Source of the DNA: Chloroflexota bacterium | Lineage (GTDB): Bacteria > Chloroflexota > Dehalococcoidia > UBA3495 | Length of the DNA stretch: 18,749 bases | Assembly (NCBI GenBank): GCA_022563275.1 | Contig: JADFNR010000011.1 | Location: 7,509-26,257, forward strand | Direction of reading: 5' to 3' | Part shown: positions 1 through 9,292 of the stretch, piece by piece | Layout: every line of letters begins with the position of its first letter | Position numbering within the stretch: the first letter of the stretch is position 1 | Position numbers and translations under genes: made by a program | The notes under the pieces: model-generated | What the model saw: only the letters and a program-made list of their open reading frames with translations | Database searches by the model: none | Told to the model about the DNA's origin: nothing

Positions 1-633
1 CACCAGAATGATGGCGTTCTCGGGCGAGCGCAGCCGGTTGATCCCTTCGGAGACGATGCGCAAGGCGTCGATGTCCAGACCGGAGTCGGTCTCGTCTAAA
101 ACGGCAAGTTTGGGCTGCAGCACGGCCATCTGAAGGATCTCGTTCCGTTTCTTTTCGCCGCCGGAGAAACCTTCGTTCACCGCCCTTTTTATCAGATCAG
201 GGTCGATCTGGACCTCCTCGATCTTGGCCTTTAGCATTTGGTCGAACTCTCGGGCGCTCATCTCTTCTTCGCCGTTATGCACCCGGCGGGCGTCAACTCC
301 GGCCTTTAGAAATTGCCAAGCCCGTACGCCGGGAAGCTCTAGGGGATATTGAAATGCCAAGAACAGGCCCATGCGAGCCCTGATCTCCGGTTCCAATTTC
401 AAGAGGTCCTGGCCATCAAAAAATACCTGGCCACCGGTGACCGTGTAGTCGGGCCGGCCGGCCAGCACGTTGGCCAGCGTGCTCTTGCCGGAGCCGTTTG
501 GGCCCATGATGGCATGCACCTCACCGGCAAAGACCTCCAGATCGATACCCTTGAGTATCTCCAGGTTGCCGGCCGAGGCGGTGAGACCCTTGACGGATAG
601 CAAGGGTGTGGAACCTTTCACGGCGGTCGACAT
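1..633 (-). CDS. sufC: SufC, Fe-S cluster assembly ATPase (3' end cut off by the window edge)
   Basis: ABC-type ATPase of the SUF system. It partners SufB (and SufD) and drives the conformational change needed to build Fe-S clusters in the cytoplasm. The minus strand reads 211 codons from ATG at 633 with no stop; SufC is normally about 250 residues, so roughly 40 are missing. Visible motifs are Walker A GPNGSGKST (residues 44-52), the Q-loop region AFQYP, the signature FSGGEKKR (about 154-161) and Walker B LAVLDETDSGLD. FSGGEKKR followed by DETDSGLD is characteristic of SufC rather than a transporter ATPase. Its ATG directly follows the sufB TAG (634-636) with no gap, so translation is probably coupled. 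Further suf genes are expected beyond the left edge (inference). Confidence 0.96.
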   Translation of the reverse strand, partial: MSTAVKGSTPLLSVKGLTASAGNLEILKGIDLEVFAGEVHAIMGPNGSGKSTLANVLAGRPDYTVTGGQVFFDGQDLLKLEPEIRARMGLFLAFQYPLELPGVRAWQFLKAGVDARRVHNGEEEMSAREFDQMLKAKIEEVQIDPDLIKRAVNEGFSGGEKKRNEILQMAVLQPKLAVLDETDSGLDIDALRIVSEGINRLRSPENAIILV

Positions 634-2091
<1,458 letters not shown>

Positions 2092-2189
2092 TGATTACTC
2101 CTGATCTGGGTTTGGGCGGCTGCCCTAATCTGAGGCTATAATAACCGGTTCCCGCGCGAATCGACGGGCCAGCCGACGGGTGATTTTGC

Positions 2190-2214
2190 ATTGTCGACCA
2201 AGTTGGTCAACAAT
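2190..2214. promoter_or_regulatory. Palindromic operator candidate at the suf transcription start
   Basis: A 25-bp inverted repeat centred on G2202. Its arms are ATTGTCGACCAA and TTGGTCAACAAT, and every position pairs except 2195/2209. The core is GACCAA-G-TTGGTC. It starts 2 bp past the -10 box and covers the predicted +1, a classic repressor position. Rrf2-family (IscR/SufR-like) Fe-S regulators often control suf operons, so one is the likeliest ligand, but no such gene is in the window and the assignment is inference. Confidence 0.6.
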
Positions 2215-2215
2215 T

Positions 2216-2244
2216 ATGCTACCATTGGCGTTTGAGGGTGTCAA
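2216..2244 (-). promoter_or_regulatory. Promoter of the sufBC operon
   Basis: On the minus strand, TTGACA (2239-2244) is separated by 17 bp from TAGCAT (2216-2221). The -35 is consensus; the -10 matches four of six. The predicted start near 2209 gives a leader of about 118 nt. A comparable TTGACA/TAGCAT pair precedes the prenyl synthase gene. The predicted start falls inside the palindrome at 2190-2214. Confidence 0.6.
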
Positions 2245-2407
2245 CGAGTTTCGTAATGGTCCGGTCCGATTGCTTTCCATGGCCTAAATACCTTTCCTGA
2301 CAACGCCCGGCCGCAATCACTCCGTGGACTTTTCGGGAATCTTCGCTGGAATAGATTGACAATAATTCGACAATTTTAGGTAAGATTATTCCGAAACATG
2401 ATATTAT

Positions 2408-2436
2408 TTGACCTCAATTCGCAACCATAGTATATG
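2408..2436 (+). promoter_or_regulatory. Candidate promoter for the TatD-LysR transcript
   Basis: TTGACC (2408-2413), a 17-bp spacer and TATATG (2431-2436); TATGAT at 2433 is an alternative -10. The predicted start near 2443 leaves about 80 nt of leader before the TatD start. A second TTGACA at 2356 lies 19 bp from TAAGAT (2381) and could be an additional, weaker promoter. The rest of 2245-2407 shows nothing recognisable. Confidence 0.45.
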
Positions 2437-2465
2437 ATTTCTTCACAGATGAACGGTTAGCGCCC

Positions 2466-2525
2466 ATGGACAACGTGCCGATCAGCGGCGTAATAAATCC
2501 ACCTCACCCTTGGGGTAAGACATAA
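2466..2525 (+). CDS. Possible 19-residue leader peptide overlapping the TatD start
   Basis: An ATG at 2466 opens 19 codons reading MDNVPISGVINPPHPWGKT, ending in TAA at 2523-2525. The last A of the stop is the first base of the next gene's ATG (TAATG), the geometry of translational coupling. There is no good Shine-Dalgarno before 2466 and no family match, so it may be chance. It is recorded because it lies wholly within the predicted leader. Confidence 0.2.
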   Translation: MDNVPISGVINPPHPWGKT

Positions 2526-3322
2526 TGTCTAGCGATGTTCTGCTGGGGGATTGCCATACCCATCTGGACCAATATCCCCTCGCGGAGATGCCCGAAATAT
2601 TGGAGCGTGCCCGTGAATCGGGTGTAGCGTTCGCCGTCTGCGCCGGCACCACGTTGCAGTCTACCCAGGCCTGCATCGACTTAGCCGAACAACACCCACC
2701 GCTCTATGCCGGAGTTGGGATCCATCCGATGGAGGCCCGCGAGCCGGTTACCGACGAGGTCTATGCCGAGCTTGAGAGGATGGCCAAGTCGTCATCCAAG
2801 GTGGTCTGCATCAGCGAAGTAGGCTTGGATTTCCTCCCCACCTCCCCAGACCACGCCACCCAGCACCAGGTTTTTCGAGAGCACATCCGCCTGGCCCGCA
2901 GCCTTAAGTTGCCAATCATATTCCACTCCCGGGAGTCCCACCCGGAGGTCTTCAAGGTCTTGCGAGAGGAAAGCGCTGGCGAGGTCGGTGGGGCGATGCA
3001 TTATTTTCAGGGCGATGAGGACACAGCCCGGGAAGCCATCGACTGCGGTTTCTACATCTCATTGGCCCGCCCCCTAACCCGGCTGCCCGAATTGCAGGAC
3101 GTGGCCAAGGTTATACCCTTGGAAAATATCGTTCTGGAGACGGACGCAGCGCCCCAGCCCTTCAAGAAATACCGCACCAATTGGACGGAGCCACGACACG
3201 TCCAGTCGGTGGCCCAGACCCTGGCCGAGATCAAAGGCATCCCGGTTGAAGAGGTCGCACGGGTAACTACGGGAAATCTGGCGCGGCTGCTTCGGCTTGA
3301 GCGCCTTATCGATACGGGTTAA
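2525..3322 (+). CDS. TatD-family metal-dependent hydrolase (DNase)
   Basis: TIM-barrel amidohydrolase-like nuclease, 265 residues, the usual size for TatD/YcfH proteins. Members hydrolyse DNA or nucleotides with divalent metals in the cytoplasm. Metal ligands are visible in order: H11 and H13 (DCHTHLD), E98 (SEVGLDF), H134 (IFHSRE), H159 (MHYFQG) and D207 (LETDAAP), plus the GIHPME motif. The family name came from linkage to Tat export genes, but these proteins are not export components and no tat gene is seen here. GGGGTAAG sits about 5 nt before the ATG as a modest ribosome site. The LysR gene starts 5 bp after the stop, so the two are probably co-transcribed. Confidence 0.92.
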   Translation: MSSDVLLGDCHTHLDQYPLAEMPEILERARESGVAFAVCAGTTLQSTQACIDLAEQHPPLYAGVGIHPMEAREPVTDEVYAELERMAKSSSKVVCISEVGLDFLPTSPDHATQHQVFREHIRLARSLKLPIIFHSRESHPEVFKVLREESAGEVGGAMHYFQGDEDTAREAIDCGFYISLARPLTRLPELQDVAKVIPLENIVLETDAAPQPFKKYRTNWTEPRHVQSVAQTLAEIKGIPVEEVARVTTGNLARLLRLERLIDTG

Positions 3323-3327
3323 CGGCC

Positions 3328-4296
3328 ATGGCCAATCGATCCAAGCGCACCTCCAGCGGCGGTCCATCCGCTCACCAATTGAACTTCCATCAGCTATACA
3401 TCTTCCAGATGGTCGCGAACCACCTGAGCTTCTCTCGGGCGGCCGAAGCGATGGAAATCACCCAGCCCGCGGTGTCGATCCAGGTCCAAGAGTTGGAGAA
3501 GTTCCTGGGCATCACCCTCTTTCACCGGCGGCCTCGCGGTCTGAGGATCACCGAAGCGGGTGACGCGGTCTTGGCTTACGCCCAACAGATATTCTCGCTC
3601 TCCAAGCAACTGGTGGACACCGTCCAAGAGATGGAGGACCTCCAGTCCGGCCATCTGCTGTTGGGCGCCAGCACCACTCCGGGCGAGTACGTGCTTCCCA
3701 TCGTAGTGGGGCGGTTCCGTCAGATGTATCCCGGCATACATGTGGAGTTGGTCATCGGCAACACCCGGACCATAATCCAGCGGATACTGGACCGGGACAT
3801 GGACCTGGGGATGGTTGGCGACCACGTCGAAGAATTCTCCAGTGAACTGGAGATGGTTGACTATCAAGACGACGAGATCGTTCTGGTGGCCGCGCCCAGC
3901 CACCCGGCCGCCAGCTTGGTCCGGCCCACCGTTGAGCAGATAGTGTCCCTTGGACTGGTGGCGAGAGAAGAGGGGTCGGCGACGCGGCTGGCGGCCGAGC
4001 GGCAATTCCGGAAACTTGGCACGGCGCCCGAGATCGCCATCGAACTGGGTAGTAATCAGGCCATAAAGCAGGCGGCGATGGCCGGCGGCGGTATCGGAAT
4101 CATCTCCCGGCTGGGCATCACCGCCGAGTTGAACGCCGGCATGCTGGTGGTGCTTGACGTGGCGGGCTGGGAGTGCCGGCGGCCCTTGACCTTGATCCAA
4201 CCCAAAGACCGCTATCTCTCCCCATCACAACGCGCCTTCCGCGAGTTCCTCATGGCTGAAAGACCGTCCTTGACTGGTCCGGCTCCCCGGCCGTAA
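3328..4296 (+). CDS. LysR-family transcriptional regulator
   Basis: A 322-residue LysR-type regulator. The N-terminal winged helix-turn-helix spans about residues 18-77 (FQMVANHLSFSRAAEAMEIT, then QPAVSIQVQELEKFLGITLF and the FHRRPRG wing). A linker helix and a periplasmic-binding-like effector domain follow at about 105-305. The first 15 residues are a short basic tail outside the family core. It lies 5 bp behind the TatD gene in the same direction with no good Shine-Dalgarno of its own, so it depends on coupling. LysR genes usually diverge from their targets, so this placement gives little clue to its regulon or effector; the downstream DUF1802/aldo-keto reductase genes are possible targets (inference). 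Confidence 0.95.
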   Translation: MANRSKRTSSGGPSAHQLNFHQLYIFQMVANHLSFSRAAEAMEITQPAVSIQVQELEKFLGITLFHRRPRGLRITEAGDAVLAYAQQIFSLSKQLVDTVQEMEDLQSGHLLLGASTTPGEYVLPIVVGRFRQMYPGIHVELVIGNTRTIIQRILDRDMDLGMVGDHVEEFSSELEMVDYQDDEIVLVAAPSHPAASLVRPTVEQIVSLGLVAREEGSATRLAAERQFRKLGTAPEIAIELGSNQAIKQAAMAGGGIGIISRLGITAELNAGMLVVLDVAGWECRRPLTLIQPKDRYLSPSQRAFREFLMAERPSLTGPAPRP

Positions 4297-4385
4297 CGCC
4301 TGGAGCCGTTCCGTAGAGGGGATTGAGCGTATCTTGGGCCGGTGATACCATTGACCGTGCGACGCTCGATCTAGTGCATTCATTC

Positions 4386-4411
4386 AGTTAGCTTGGGCAG
4401 TTAGCTTGGGC
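4386..4411. repeat. Two perfect tandem copies of a 13-bp unit
   Basis: AGTTAGCTTGGGC occurs at 4386-4398 and again at 4399-4411 in the gap between the LysR and DUF1802 genes. It could be a regulator site or simple slippage. A TTGACC at 4351 lacks a convincing -10 partner. Confidence 0.6.
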
Positions 4412-4498
4412 TTCGGCCAGTTATCCGGGGATTTGGCAAGTTTGTCACCGGCCTCCAGCGTCATCCATTCGTACTAACGCCTCGTTGGAACACCCAAG

Positions 4499-5122
4499 AT
4501 GGAAAAACCACAGGCGACGGAGACAGCACAGATGTTGCCCAGCAATTGCCAGATGGCCCTGAAAGAGTGGGCGGTTACCGTTGAAGCCATGGCCCAAGGA
4601 GACCAGGTGCTCCTGCTCCGGAAAGGCGGTATCCACGAAGACGGCAAGGACTTCCGCGTTATTCACCGGGAGTTCTTGTTCTATCCAACCTACCTGCACC
4701 AGAAGGAAGACCTGCTGCAGCCGGCCCACCAGCCCGCCCTGCGCAAGGTGCTGGAACGGCCCCGCGATGACGGCCACATCACCTTCAGCCACTGGGCAAA
4801 GGCCGAAGAAGTGCTGGAGATCTCTGAGCAGGAGCAGGTGGACGACCTGGCGCCCCATTACATCTGGACGGCTGCCTACGCCCAGTCGAAGCTGCATTGG
4901 AAGCCCATGCTCCCCCTGTCTGTGCTTCTGTTGCGCGTCTACAAGCTGGAGCAGCCGGTGACCGTGCCCTACCTGCCGGAATACGGCGGTTGCACGTCCT
5001 GGGTGGAGGTCTTATCGGACGTTGACCTGGGGAAGCTGGAGCCGGTGTTGAACGACGCCGAATTCCAGCGGCGGGTCGATGAAATCAAGGGCAGCCTGGG
5101 CCTCACGGCAGTCGCGGGTTAA
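4499..5122 (+). CDS. DUF1802 family protein
   Basis: A 207-residue protein matching the DUF1802 family through MALKEWAVTVEAMAQG, VLLLRKGGIHEDGKDF, and HREFLFYPTYLHQKEDLL near the N-terminus. The biochemical function of this family is not established. There is no signal peptide or membrane segment. The start is uncertain: the ATG at 4499 has no clear ribosome site, while the in-frame ATG at 4532 (residue 12) has GGAG 9 nt upstream and begins just before the family core, so the shorter 196-residue form is plausible. The aldo/keto reductase gene follows after 71 bp in the same direction without an obvious terminator, so they may share a transcript. Confidence 0.85.
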   Translation: MEKPQATETAQMLPSNCQMALKEWAVTVEAMAQGDQVLLLRKGGIHEDGKDFRVIHREFLFYPTYLHQKEDLLQPAHQPALRKVLERPRDDGHITFSHWAKAEEVLEISEQEQVDDLAPHYIWTAAYAQSKLHWKPMLPLSVLLLRVYKLEQPVTVPYLPEYGGCTSWVEVLSDVDLGKLEPVLNDAEFQRRVDEIKGSLGLTAVAG

Positions 5123-5193
5123 ACGCCATCCAGCCAGGCCAAACCGTTGATGCTAAAGCCGCCTTCGCAATAGATTTAGAGGACGTAATAATA

Positions 5194-6198
5194 ATGAAAT
5201 TCCGCAAAATGCCCCGCACCGACCTGGTTTTATCTGAGATAGGGTTCGGAGTCTGGACCGTGGCCACCAACTGGTGGGGCAAGATCGAAGATGCCGACAA
5301 AGCGGCCCTCTTGGAGAACGCCGTGGAAGAAGGGATCAACTTCTTCGACACCGCCGATGCCTACGGCGACGGCTATGGCGAGGAGATTCTGGCAACCGTG
5401 CTTGGCCATAAGCGTAACGACATCATCATTGCGACCAAGTTCGGTTACGACATCTACGACACAACCCCCAGAGACGGCCACAAAGAACGGGCGCAGAAGT
5501 TCGACAAAGAGTTCGTGAAGTACGCCTGTGAGCAGAGCCTTCGGCGCCTGGACACCGATTATATCGACCTCTATCAGGCGCACAATATCAAGTTAGCCGA
5601 CTTGGAAAAGGACGAGCTGTTCGAGACTCTGGAGCAGCTTCAATTCGAAGGCAAGATACGCTACTTCGGCGTCGCATTGGGCCCGGACATCGGCTGGTTC
5701 GAGGAGGGCGAATATTCCATGCGGGAACGCCATGTCACCAGCGCCCAGGTCATCTACAGCATCTTGGAGCAGGACCCAGCCAAGGACCTGATCAAGCTGG
5801 CCGAAGAATACGAGGTGGGCCTGCTTTCACGGGTCCCCCACGCTTCCAACACGTTGACCGGGGAGTACGACCATGGGCTGCCCGTCTTCGACGCCGACGA
5901 CCACCGGGCCCACCGCAAGAACGAGTGGTTGGAAGAGGCCATGCGCAAGGTCGACCGGGTAAAGTTCTTGGTGCAAGAAGACACCAGGACCATGGCCCAA
6001 TCAGCCATCCAGTTCGTGTTGAAGCAGCCGGCCATCATCTCGGTGCTGCCTAACTTCACCAAACTGTCCGAACTCACCGAGTACACCGGCGCTTTGGATA
6101 CCCCAGAGCTGACCGATGATGAACAGGCGAAGATGGACGAGCTGTGGGACCACGATTTTGACATCGCGGAACCAGAACCCCAATTCCGAGAGATCTAA
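5194..6198 (+). CDS. Aldo/keto reductase
   Basis: A 334-residue NAD(P)H-dependent oxidoreductase of the aldo/keto reductase superfamily, a cytosolic TIM-barrel enzyme that reduces carbonyl compounds. The catalytic tetrad is visible: D52 and Y57 (FFDTADAYGDGYGE), K82 (ATKFGYD) and H130 (LYQAHNIK). The C-terminal part has the cofactor-contact region of the bacterial Tas/YghZ-like branch (AIQFVLKQPAIISVLPNFTKLSEL). AGAGGA 10 nt before the ATG supports the start. The substrate cannot be told from sequence. The region between D85 and K107, IYDTTPRDGHKERAQKF, makes a longer charged loop than in many relatives. A large inverted repeat (6271-6329) lies downstream. Confidence 0.95.
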   Translation: MKFRKMPRTDLVLSEIGFGVWTVATNWWGKIEDADKAALLENAVEEGINFFDTADAYGDGYGEEILATVLGHKRNDIIIATKFGYDIYDTTPRDGHKERAQKFDKEFVKYACEQSLRRLDTDYIDLYQAHNIKLADLEKDELFETLEQLQFEGKIRYFGVALGPDIGWFEEGEYSMRERHVTSAQVIYSILEQDPAKDLIKLAEEYEVGLLSRVPHASNTLTGEYDHGLPVFDADDHRAHRKNEWLEEAMRKVDRVKFLVQEDTRTMAQSAIQFVLKQPAIISVLPNFTKLSELTEYTGALDTPELTDDEQAKMDELWDHDFDIAEPEPQFREI

Positions 6199-6270
6199 AG
6201 GGTTTTAACCATCGCCTGAATGCGCCGGGCGGATTGGTATAAGGCCTGCCAAACTCCAACGGAACAGAGA

Positions 6271-6329
6271 ATATATGGCCGGATATTTACGCTTTTCGTA
6301 ACGACTAGGCGTAAGGTCCGGCCATATAT
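6271..6329. repeat. Large inverted repeat between the aldo/keto reductase gene and ppdK
   Basis: The arms ATATATGGCCGGA (6271-6283) and TCCGGCCATATAT (6317-6329) are perfect 13-bp complements. Inside them TTACGC (6287-6292) pairs with GCGTAA (6309-6314), leaving a 16-nt loop. It could end the upstream transcript, but no T-run follows, or act as a binding site or mobile palindromic element. It lies just upstream of the predicted ppdK promoter. Confidence 0.7.
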
Positions 6330-6343
6330 CTTTCTGGACCAAG

Positions 6344-6371
6344 TTGATTTGTCCTCTGGGTCCGTTATATA
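6344..6371 (+). promoter_or_regulatory. Candidate ppdK promoter
   Basis: TTGATT (6344-6349), a 16-bp spacer and TATATA (6366-6371). Each box matches consensus at four of six positions. The predicted start near 6378 would give a leader of about 79 nt containing two perfect hairpins. Confidence 0.45.
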
Positions 6372-6384
6372 GTCCCGTGGTTGG

Positions 6385-6435
6385 GGCCAAGGCGCTTTCC
6401 TTGGCCGCGGGGGCCTAAATGCCCGCCAGGGCATT
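6385..6435 (+). promoter_or_regulatory. Two tandem hairpins in the ppdK leader
   Basis: Hairpin 1: GGCCAAGG (6385-6392) pairs with CCTTGGCC (6399-6406) around a 6-nt loop. Hairpin 2: AATGCCC (6418-6424) pairs with GGGCATT (6429-6435) around GCCA. Both stems are perfect. The second ends 7 nt before the ribosome site (6443-6450), so the leader may affect translation or stability. No known riboswitch class is recognised. Confidence 0.45.
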
Positions 6436-6456
6436 GGCCGTTGGGAGGAAGTGCCC

Positions 6457-9213
6457 ATGACGATACAGGCGCCACAGACCGTGAAGCTTGTTTACCGGTT
6501 CGACGAGGGGAACGCCACCATGGCGGACCTCCTTGGGGGCAAGGGGAGCAACCTTTGTGAGATGGCCCGGTTGGGGCTGCCAGTCCCTCCAGGTTTTGTT
6601 ATTTCCACCCAGGTGTGCCGGGACTACCTGACCAAGAACCAGACTCTTCCCGATGGGCTTGAAGAGGCGGTCAAAGACAACCTCCGGCAACTGGAAAAAT
6701 CCATCGGCCGCAACTTCGGCTCAAATTCGAATCCCCTCTTGGTGTCGGTCCGCTCCGGGGCGCGCGTCTCCATGCCAGGAATGATGGACACCATCTTGAA
6801 CCTGGGGATCAACGACCAGATAGTGGAGGGGCTGGCCTCCATGATGGGAGACCCGCGCCCGGCCTACGACGCCTACCGGCGCTTCATACAGATCTACTCG
6901 GAAGTGGTCATGGGCGTGGACCCTGAGGCCTTCGAGCGGGTCTTGACGGATCATAAGCAGAAGGCAGGTGTGGCCCTGGACCACCAGTTGTCTGCTGATC
7001 AGTTGAAAGAAGTCGTGACCGACTTCAAGGAAGTGACCCGAGAAGCCGCCGGGTCCGAGCCTCCCTCGGAGCCATGGAAACAGTTGATGGCCGCCGTGGA
7101 GGCCGTGTTCCGCAGTTGGAACACCCCGCGGGCCATCTTCTACCGCGACCACAACAAGATCGACCACGACATGGGCACCGCCGTGACCATCATGGCCATG
7201 GTCTTCGGCAATCTGGGGCCCTCAAGCGGTACCGGCGTGCTGTTCACCCGCAACCCTTCCACCGGGAAGGCGGAGGTCTACGGAGAGTTCCTGACCAACG
7301 CCCAGGGCGAGGATGTGGTATCCGGGGTACGGACCCCGGAACCCATCGCCAGTCTCCGGGATGTCATGCCGGAGTGTTACGACGAACTCATGGAGCTGGC
7401 CGGGAACCTGGAATCCCATTACTCCGACGTGCAAGACGTGGAGTTCACCATCGAGAACTCCCGCCTATTTCTGCTGCAGACCCGTAGCGCCAAACGAACG
7501 GCCCTGTCAGCAGTGAAGACAGCAGTGGATATGGCCAACGAGGGTCTGATCACCCAGTCCCAAGCCCTGCTCAGAGTGGACGCCGAAGAGATATCCCATC
7601 TACTGGTCCCCCAATTCTCCGACGACCTGCCGGAAGAAGTACTGGAAGACCGGTTCCTGGCCCGGGGCGCCCCCGCTTCCCCTGGTGCTGCCTCCGGTAC
7701 CGTTTGTTTCGATGCCACCAAAGCCGCCCAATTGGCTGCCGGCGGCGTGGCGGTGATCCTGGTGCGCCCGGAGACCAAGCCCGACGATATACACGGGATC
7801 ACCGCGGCCGTGGGCGTCGTAACCAGCCGCGGCGGGGTGACAAGCCACGCGGCTGTGGTGACCAGGGGACTGGGCAAGCCATGCATCGTCGGCTGTGAAG
7901 GGATCCAGGTCGACTTGGAAGCCGGTCTGTTCACGGCCGGCGGCAGGACCGTCCATGAAGGCGAGCAGATCAGCATGGACGGGGCATCAGGGTCGGTCTA
8001 TCTGGGAGAGTTGGACACCGTCAATACCAGCCTGGAAGACCTGCCGGAAGCCATCGAATTGCTTGGATGGGCCGACCAGACCCGCAAACTAGGGGTCATG
8101 GCCAACGCGGATACCCCGTCAGACGCCACCCAAGCCCTGATCATGGGCGCCGAAGGAATCGGGCTCTGCCGCACTGAGCACATGTTCTTGGACCCTGAGC
8201 GGCTGCCGTCTGTCCGTCAGATGCTGCTTAACGCCGAGGCCGCCGAGGTCTGGCGCAGGGAGAATAACGACCGGGTATTCCGGGTTGAGGACGAAAGCGG
8301 CGCCCCCCAAGCTGTGAAGGACTTTTACGAAGCCTTGGACCAGGTCCGGGAGCTTCAGACAGCGGACTTCAGCGGGATCCTGCGGGTCATGGGAGCCCGG
8401 CCGGTCATCATCCGCCTGTTGGATGCCCCGCTCCACGAATTTCTGCCTCCGTACGAAACTCTTTTGATCGAGCTTATTGAGCTCCGCCACACCGGCGCGC
8501 CTCCGGCCGACCTGGAAGAAAAAGAGACGTTCCTACAGCTGGTGGACTCGCTGCGCGAATCGAACCCCATGCTGGGACACCGTGGTTGCCGGTTGGGCCT
8601 GAGCTTTCCGGCGATCTACCGGATGCAGGTGGAGGCCATCATCACCGCCGGCGCCCTCCTGGTCAAAGAGGGCCTGGATGTTAATCCGGAGATCATGATT
8701 CCGCTGACCGTGGATGTGGAGGAGATGCACCGGCTGCGGCAGGACCTGAGCTTGGTGGCATCCCAGGTACAGGAGCGCCTCGACGTCAAGGTCCACTACA
8801 AATTTGGCACGATGATTGAAACGCCCCGGGCCGCCCTGACCGCCGGTGAGATCGCCAAGGAATCGGAGTTCTTCAGCTTCGGCACCAATGACCTGACCCA
8901 GATGGTCTTTGGATTCAGCCGGGACGACGCCGAAGGCAAGTTCCTTCGCAAGTACATCGACGAGGGCATCCTGCCCAACGACCCGTTTGCTACGATAGAC
9001 CCCTACGGCGTGGGGGTGTTGGTCAAGATGGCGGTGGAGGCGGGACGCCGCGAGAGGCCCAACCTTGAGATTGGGATCTGCGGCGAACACGGCGGGGACC
9101 CGGCTAGCGTCGTTTTTTGCCATGAAGCCGGTCTAGATTACGTAAGCTGCTCGCCCTACCGGGTGCCGGTGGCCCGGCTGGCGGCCGCCCAGGCCGCGTT
9201 GACCGGAAACTAA
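6457..9213 (+). CDS. ppdK: Pyruvate, phosphate dikinase
   Basis: PPDK interconverts pyruvate + ATP + Pi with PEP + AMP + PPi, in gluconeogenesis or PPi-linked glycolysis. Length is 918 residues, within the bacterial range. Domains in order: ATP-grasp (about 1-350, with GGKGSNLCEM and SVRSGARVSMPGMMDTILNLG); swivelling phosphohistidine domain (about 400-520, catalytic H464 in GGVTSHAAVV); PEP/pyruvate TIM barrel (about 540-918, GTNDLTQMVFGFSRDDAEG and catalytic C875 in GICGEHGGDP). VRSGARVSMPGMMDTILN distinguishes it from PEP synthase. An in-frame GTG at 6451 is adjacent to the ribosome site; GGGAGGAA (6443-6450) instead stands 6 nt from the ATG at 6457, which is therefore chosen. It is monocistronic, with a structured leader. 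Confidence 0.97.
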   Translation: MTIQAPQTVKLVYRFDEGNATMADLLGGKGSNLCEMARLGLPVPPGFVISTQVCRDYLTKNQTLPDGLEEAVKDNLRQLEKSIGRNFGSNSNPLLVSVRSGARVSMPGMMDTILNLGINDQIVEGLASMMGDPRPAYDAYRRFIQIYSEVVMGVDPEAFERVLTDHKQKAGVALDHQLSADQLKEVVTDFKEVTREAAGSEPPSEPWKQLMAAVEAVFRSWNTPRAIFYRDHNKIDHDMGTAVTIMAMVFGNLGPSSGTGVLFTRNPSTGKAEVYGEFLTNAQGEDVVSGVRTPEPIASLRDVMPECYDELMELAGNLESHYSDVQDVEFTIENSRLFLLQTRSAKRTALSAVKTAVDMANEGLITQSQALLRVDAEEISHLLVPQFSDDLPEEVLEDRFLARGAPASPGAASGTVCFDATKAAQLAAGGVAVILVRPETKPDDIHGITAAVGVVTSRGGVTSHAAVVTRGLGKPCIVGCEGIQVDLEAGLFTAGGRTVHEGEQISMDGASGSVYLGELDTVNTSLEDLPEAIELLGWADQTRKLGVMANADTPSDATQALIMGAEGIGLCRTEHMFLDPERLPSVRQMLLNAEAAEVWRRENNDRVFRVEDESGAPQAVKDFYEALDQVRELQTADFSGILRVMGARPVIIRLLDAPLHEFLPPYETLLIELIELRHTGAPPADLEEKETFLQLVDSLRESNPMLGHRGCRLGLSFPAIYRMQVEAIITAGALLVKEGLDVNPEIMIPLTVDVEEMHRLRQDLSLVASQVQERLDVKVHYKFGTMIETPRAALTAGEIAKESEFFSFGTNDLTQMVFGFSRDDAEGKFLRKYIDEGILPNDPFATIDPYGVGVLVKMAVEAGRRERPNLEIGICGEHGGDPASVVFCHEAGLDYVSCSPYRVPVARLAAAQAALTGN

Positions 9214-9233
9214 TTTCCTCCAAGAATCACTTT

Positions 9234-9255
9234 GATGAACTCGACGGCGTTCATC
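9234..9255 (+). terminator. Hairpin after ppdK, possible weak terminator
   Basis: GATGAAC (9234-9240) pairs with GTTCATC (9249-9255) around 8 nt, 20 bp beyond the ppdK stop. The nearest T-run (TTTTTG near 9271) is 15 nt further on, so this is not a textbook intrinsic terminator. Confidence 0.3.
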
Positions 9256-9292
9256 TGGCTGTGGGCGTCATTTTTGTCTAATCAGTGTATTC

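Noticed and set aside
3394..4200. 268-codon open frame on the minus strand
   Set aside because: Antisense to the LysR gene; His/Gln/Gly-rich translation without family features.
4351..4380. Promoter for the DUF1802 gene (TTGACC at 4351)
   Set aside because: At 17-18 bp the downstream hexamer is GTGCAT or TGCATT, too poor a -10 to call.
6451..6456. GTG start for ppdK
   Set aside because: The ribosome site ends at 6450, leaving no spacing; the ATG at 6457 has 6 nt.
8533..9123. 196-codon open frame on the minus strand
   Set aside because: Antisense to the C-terminal barrel of ppdK; no recognisable protein features.
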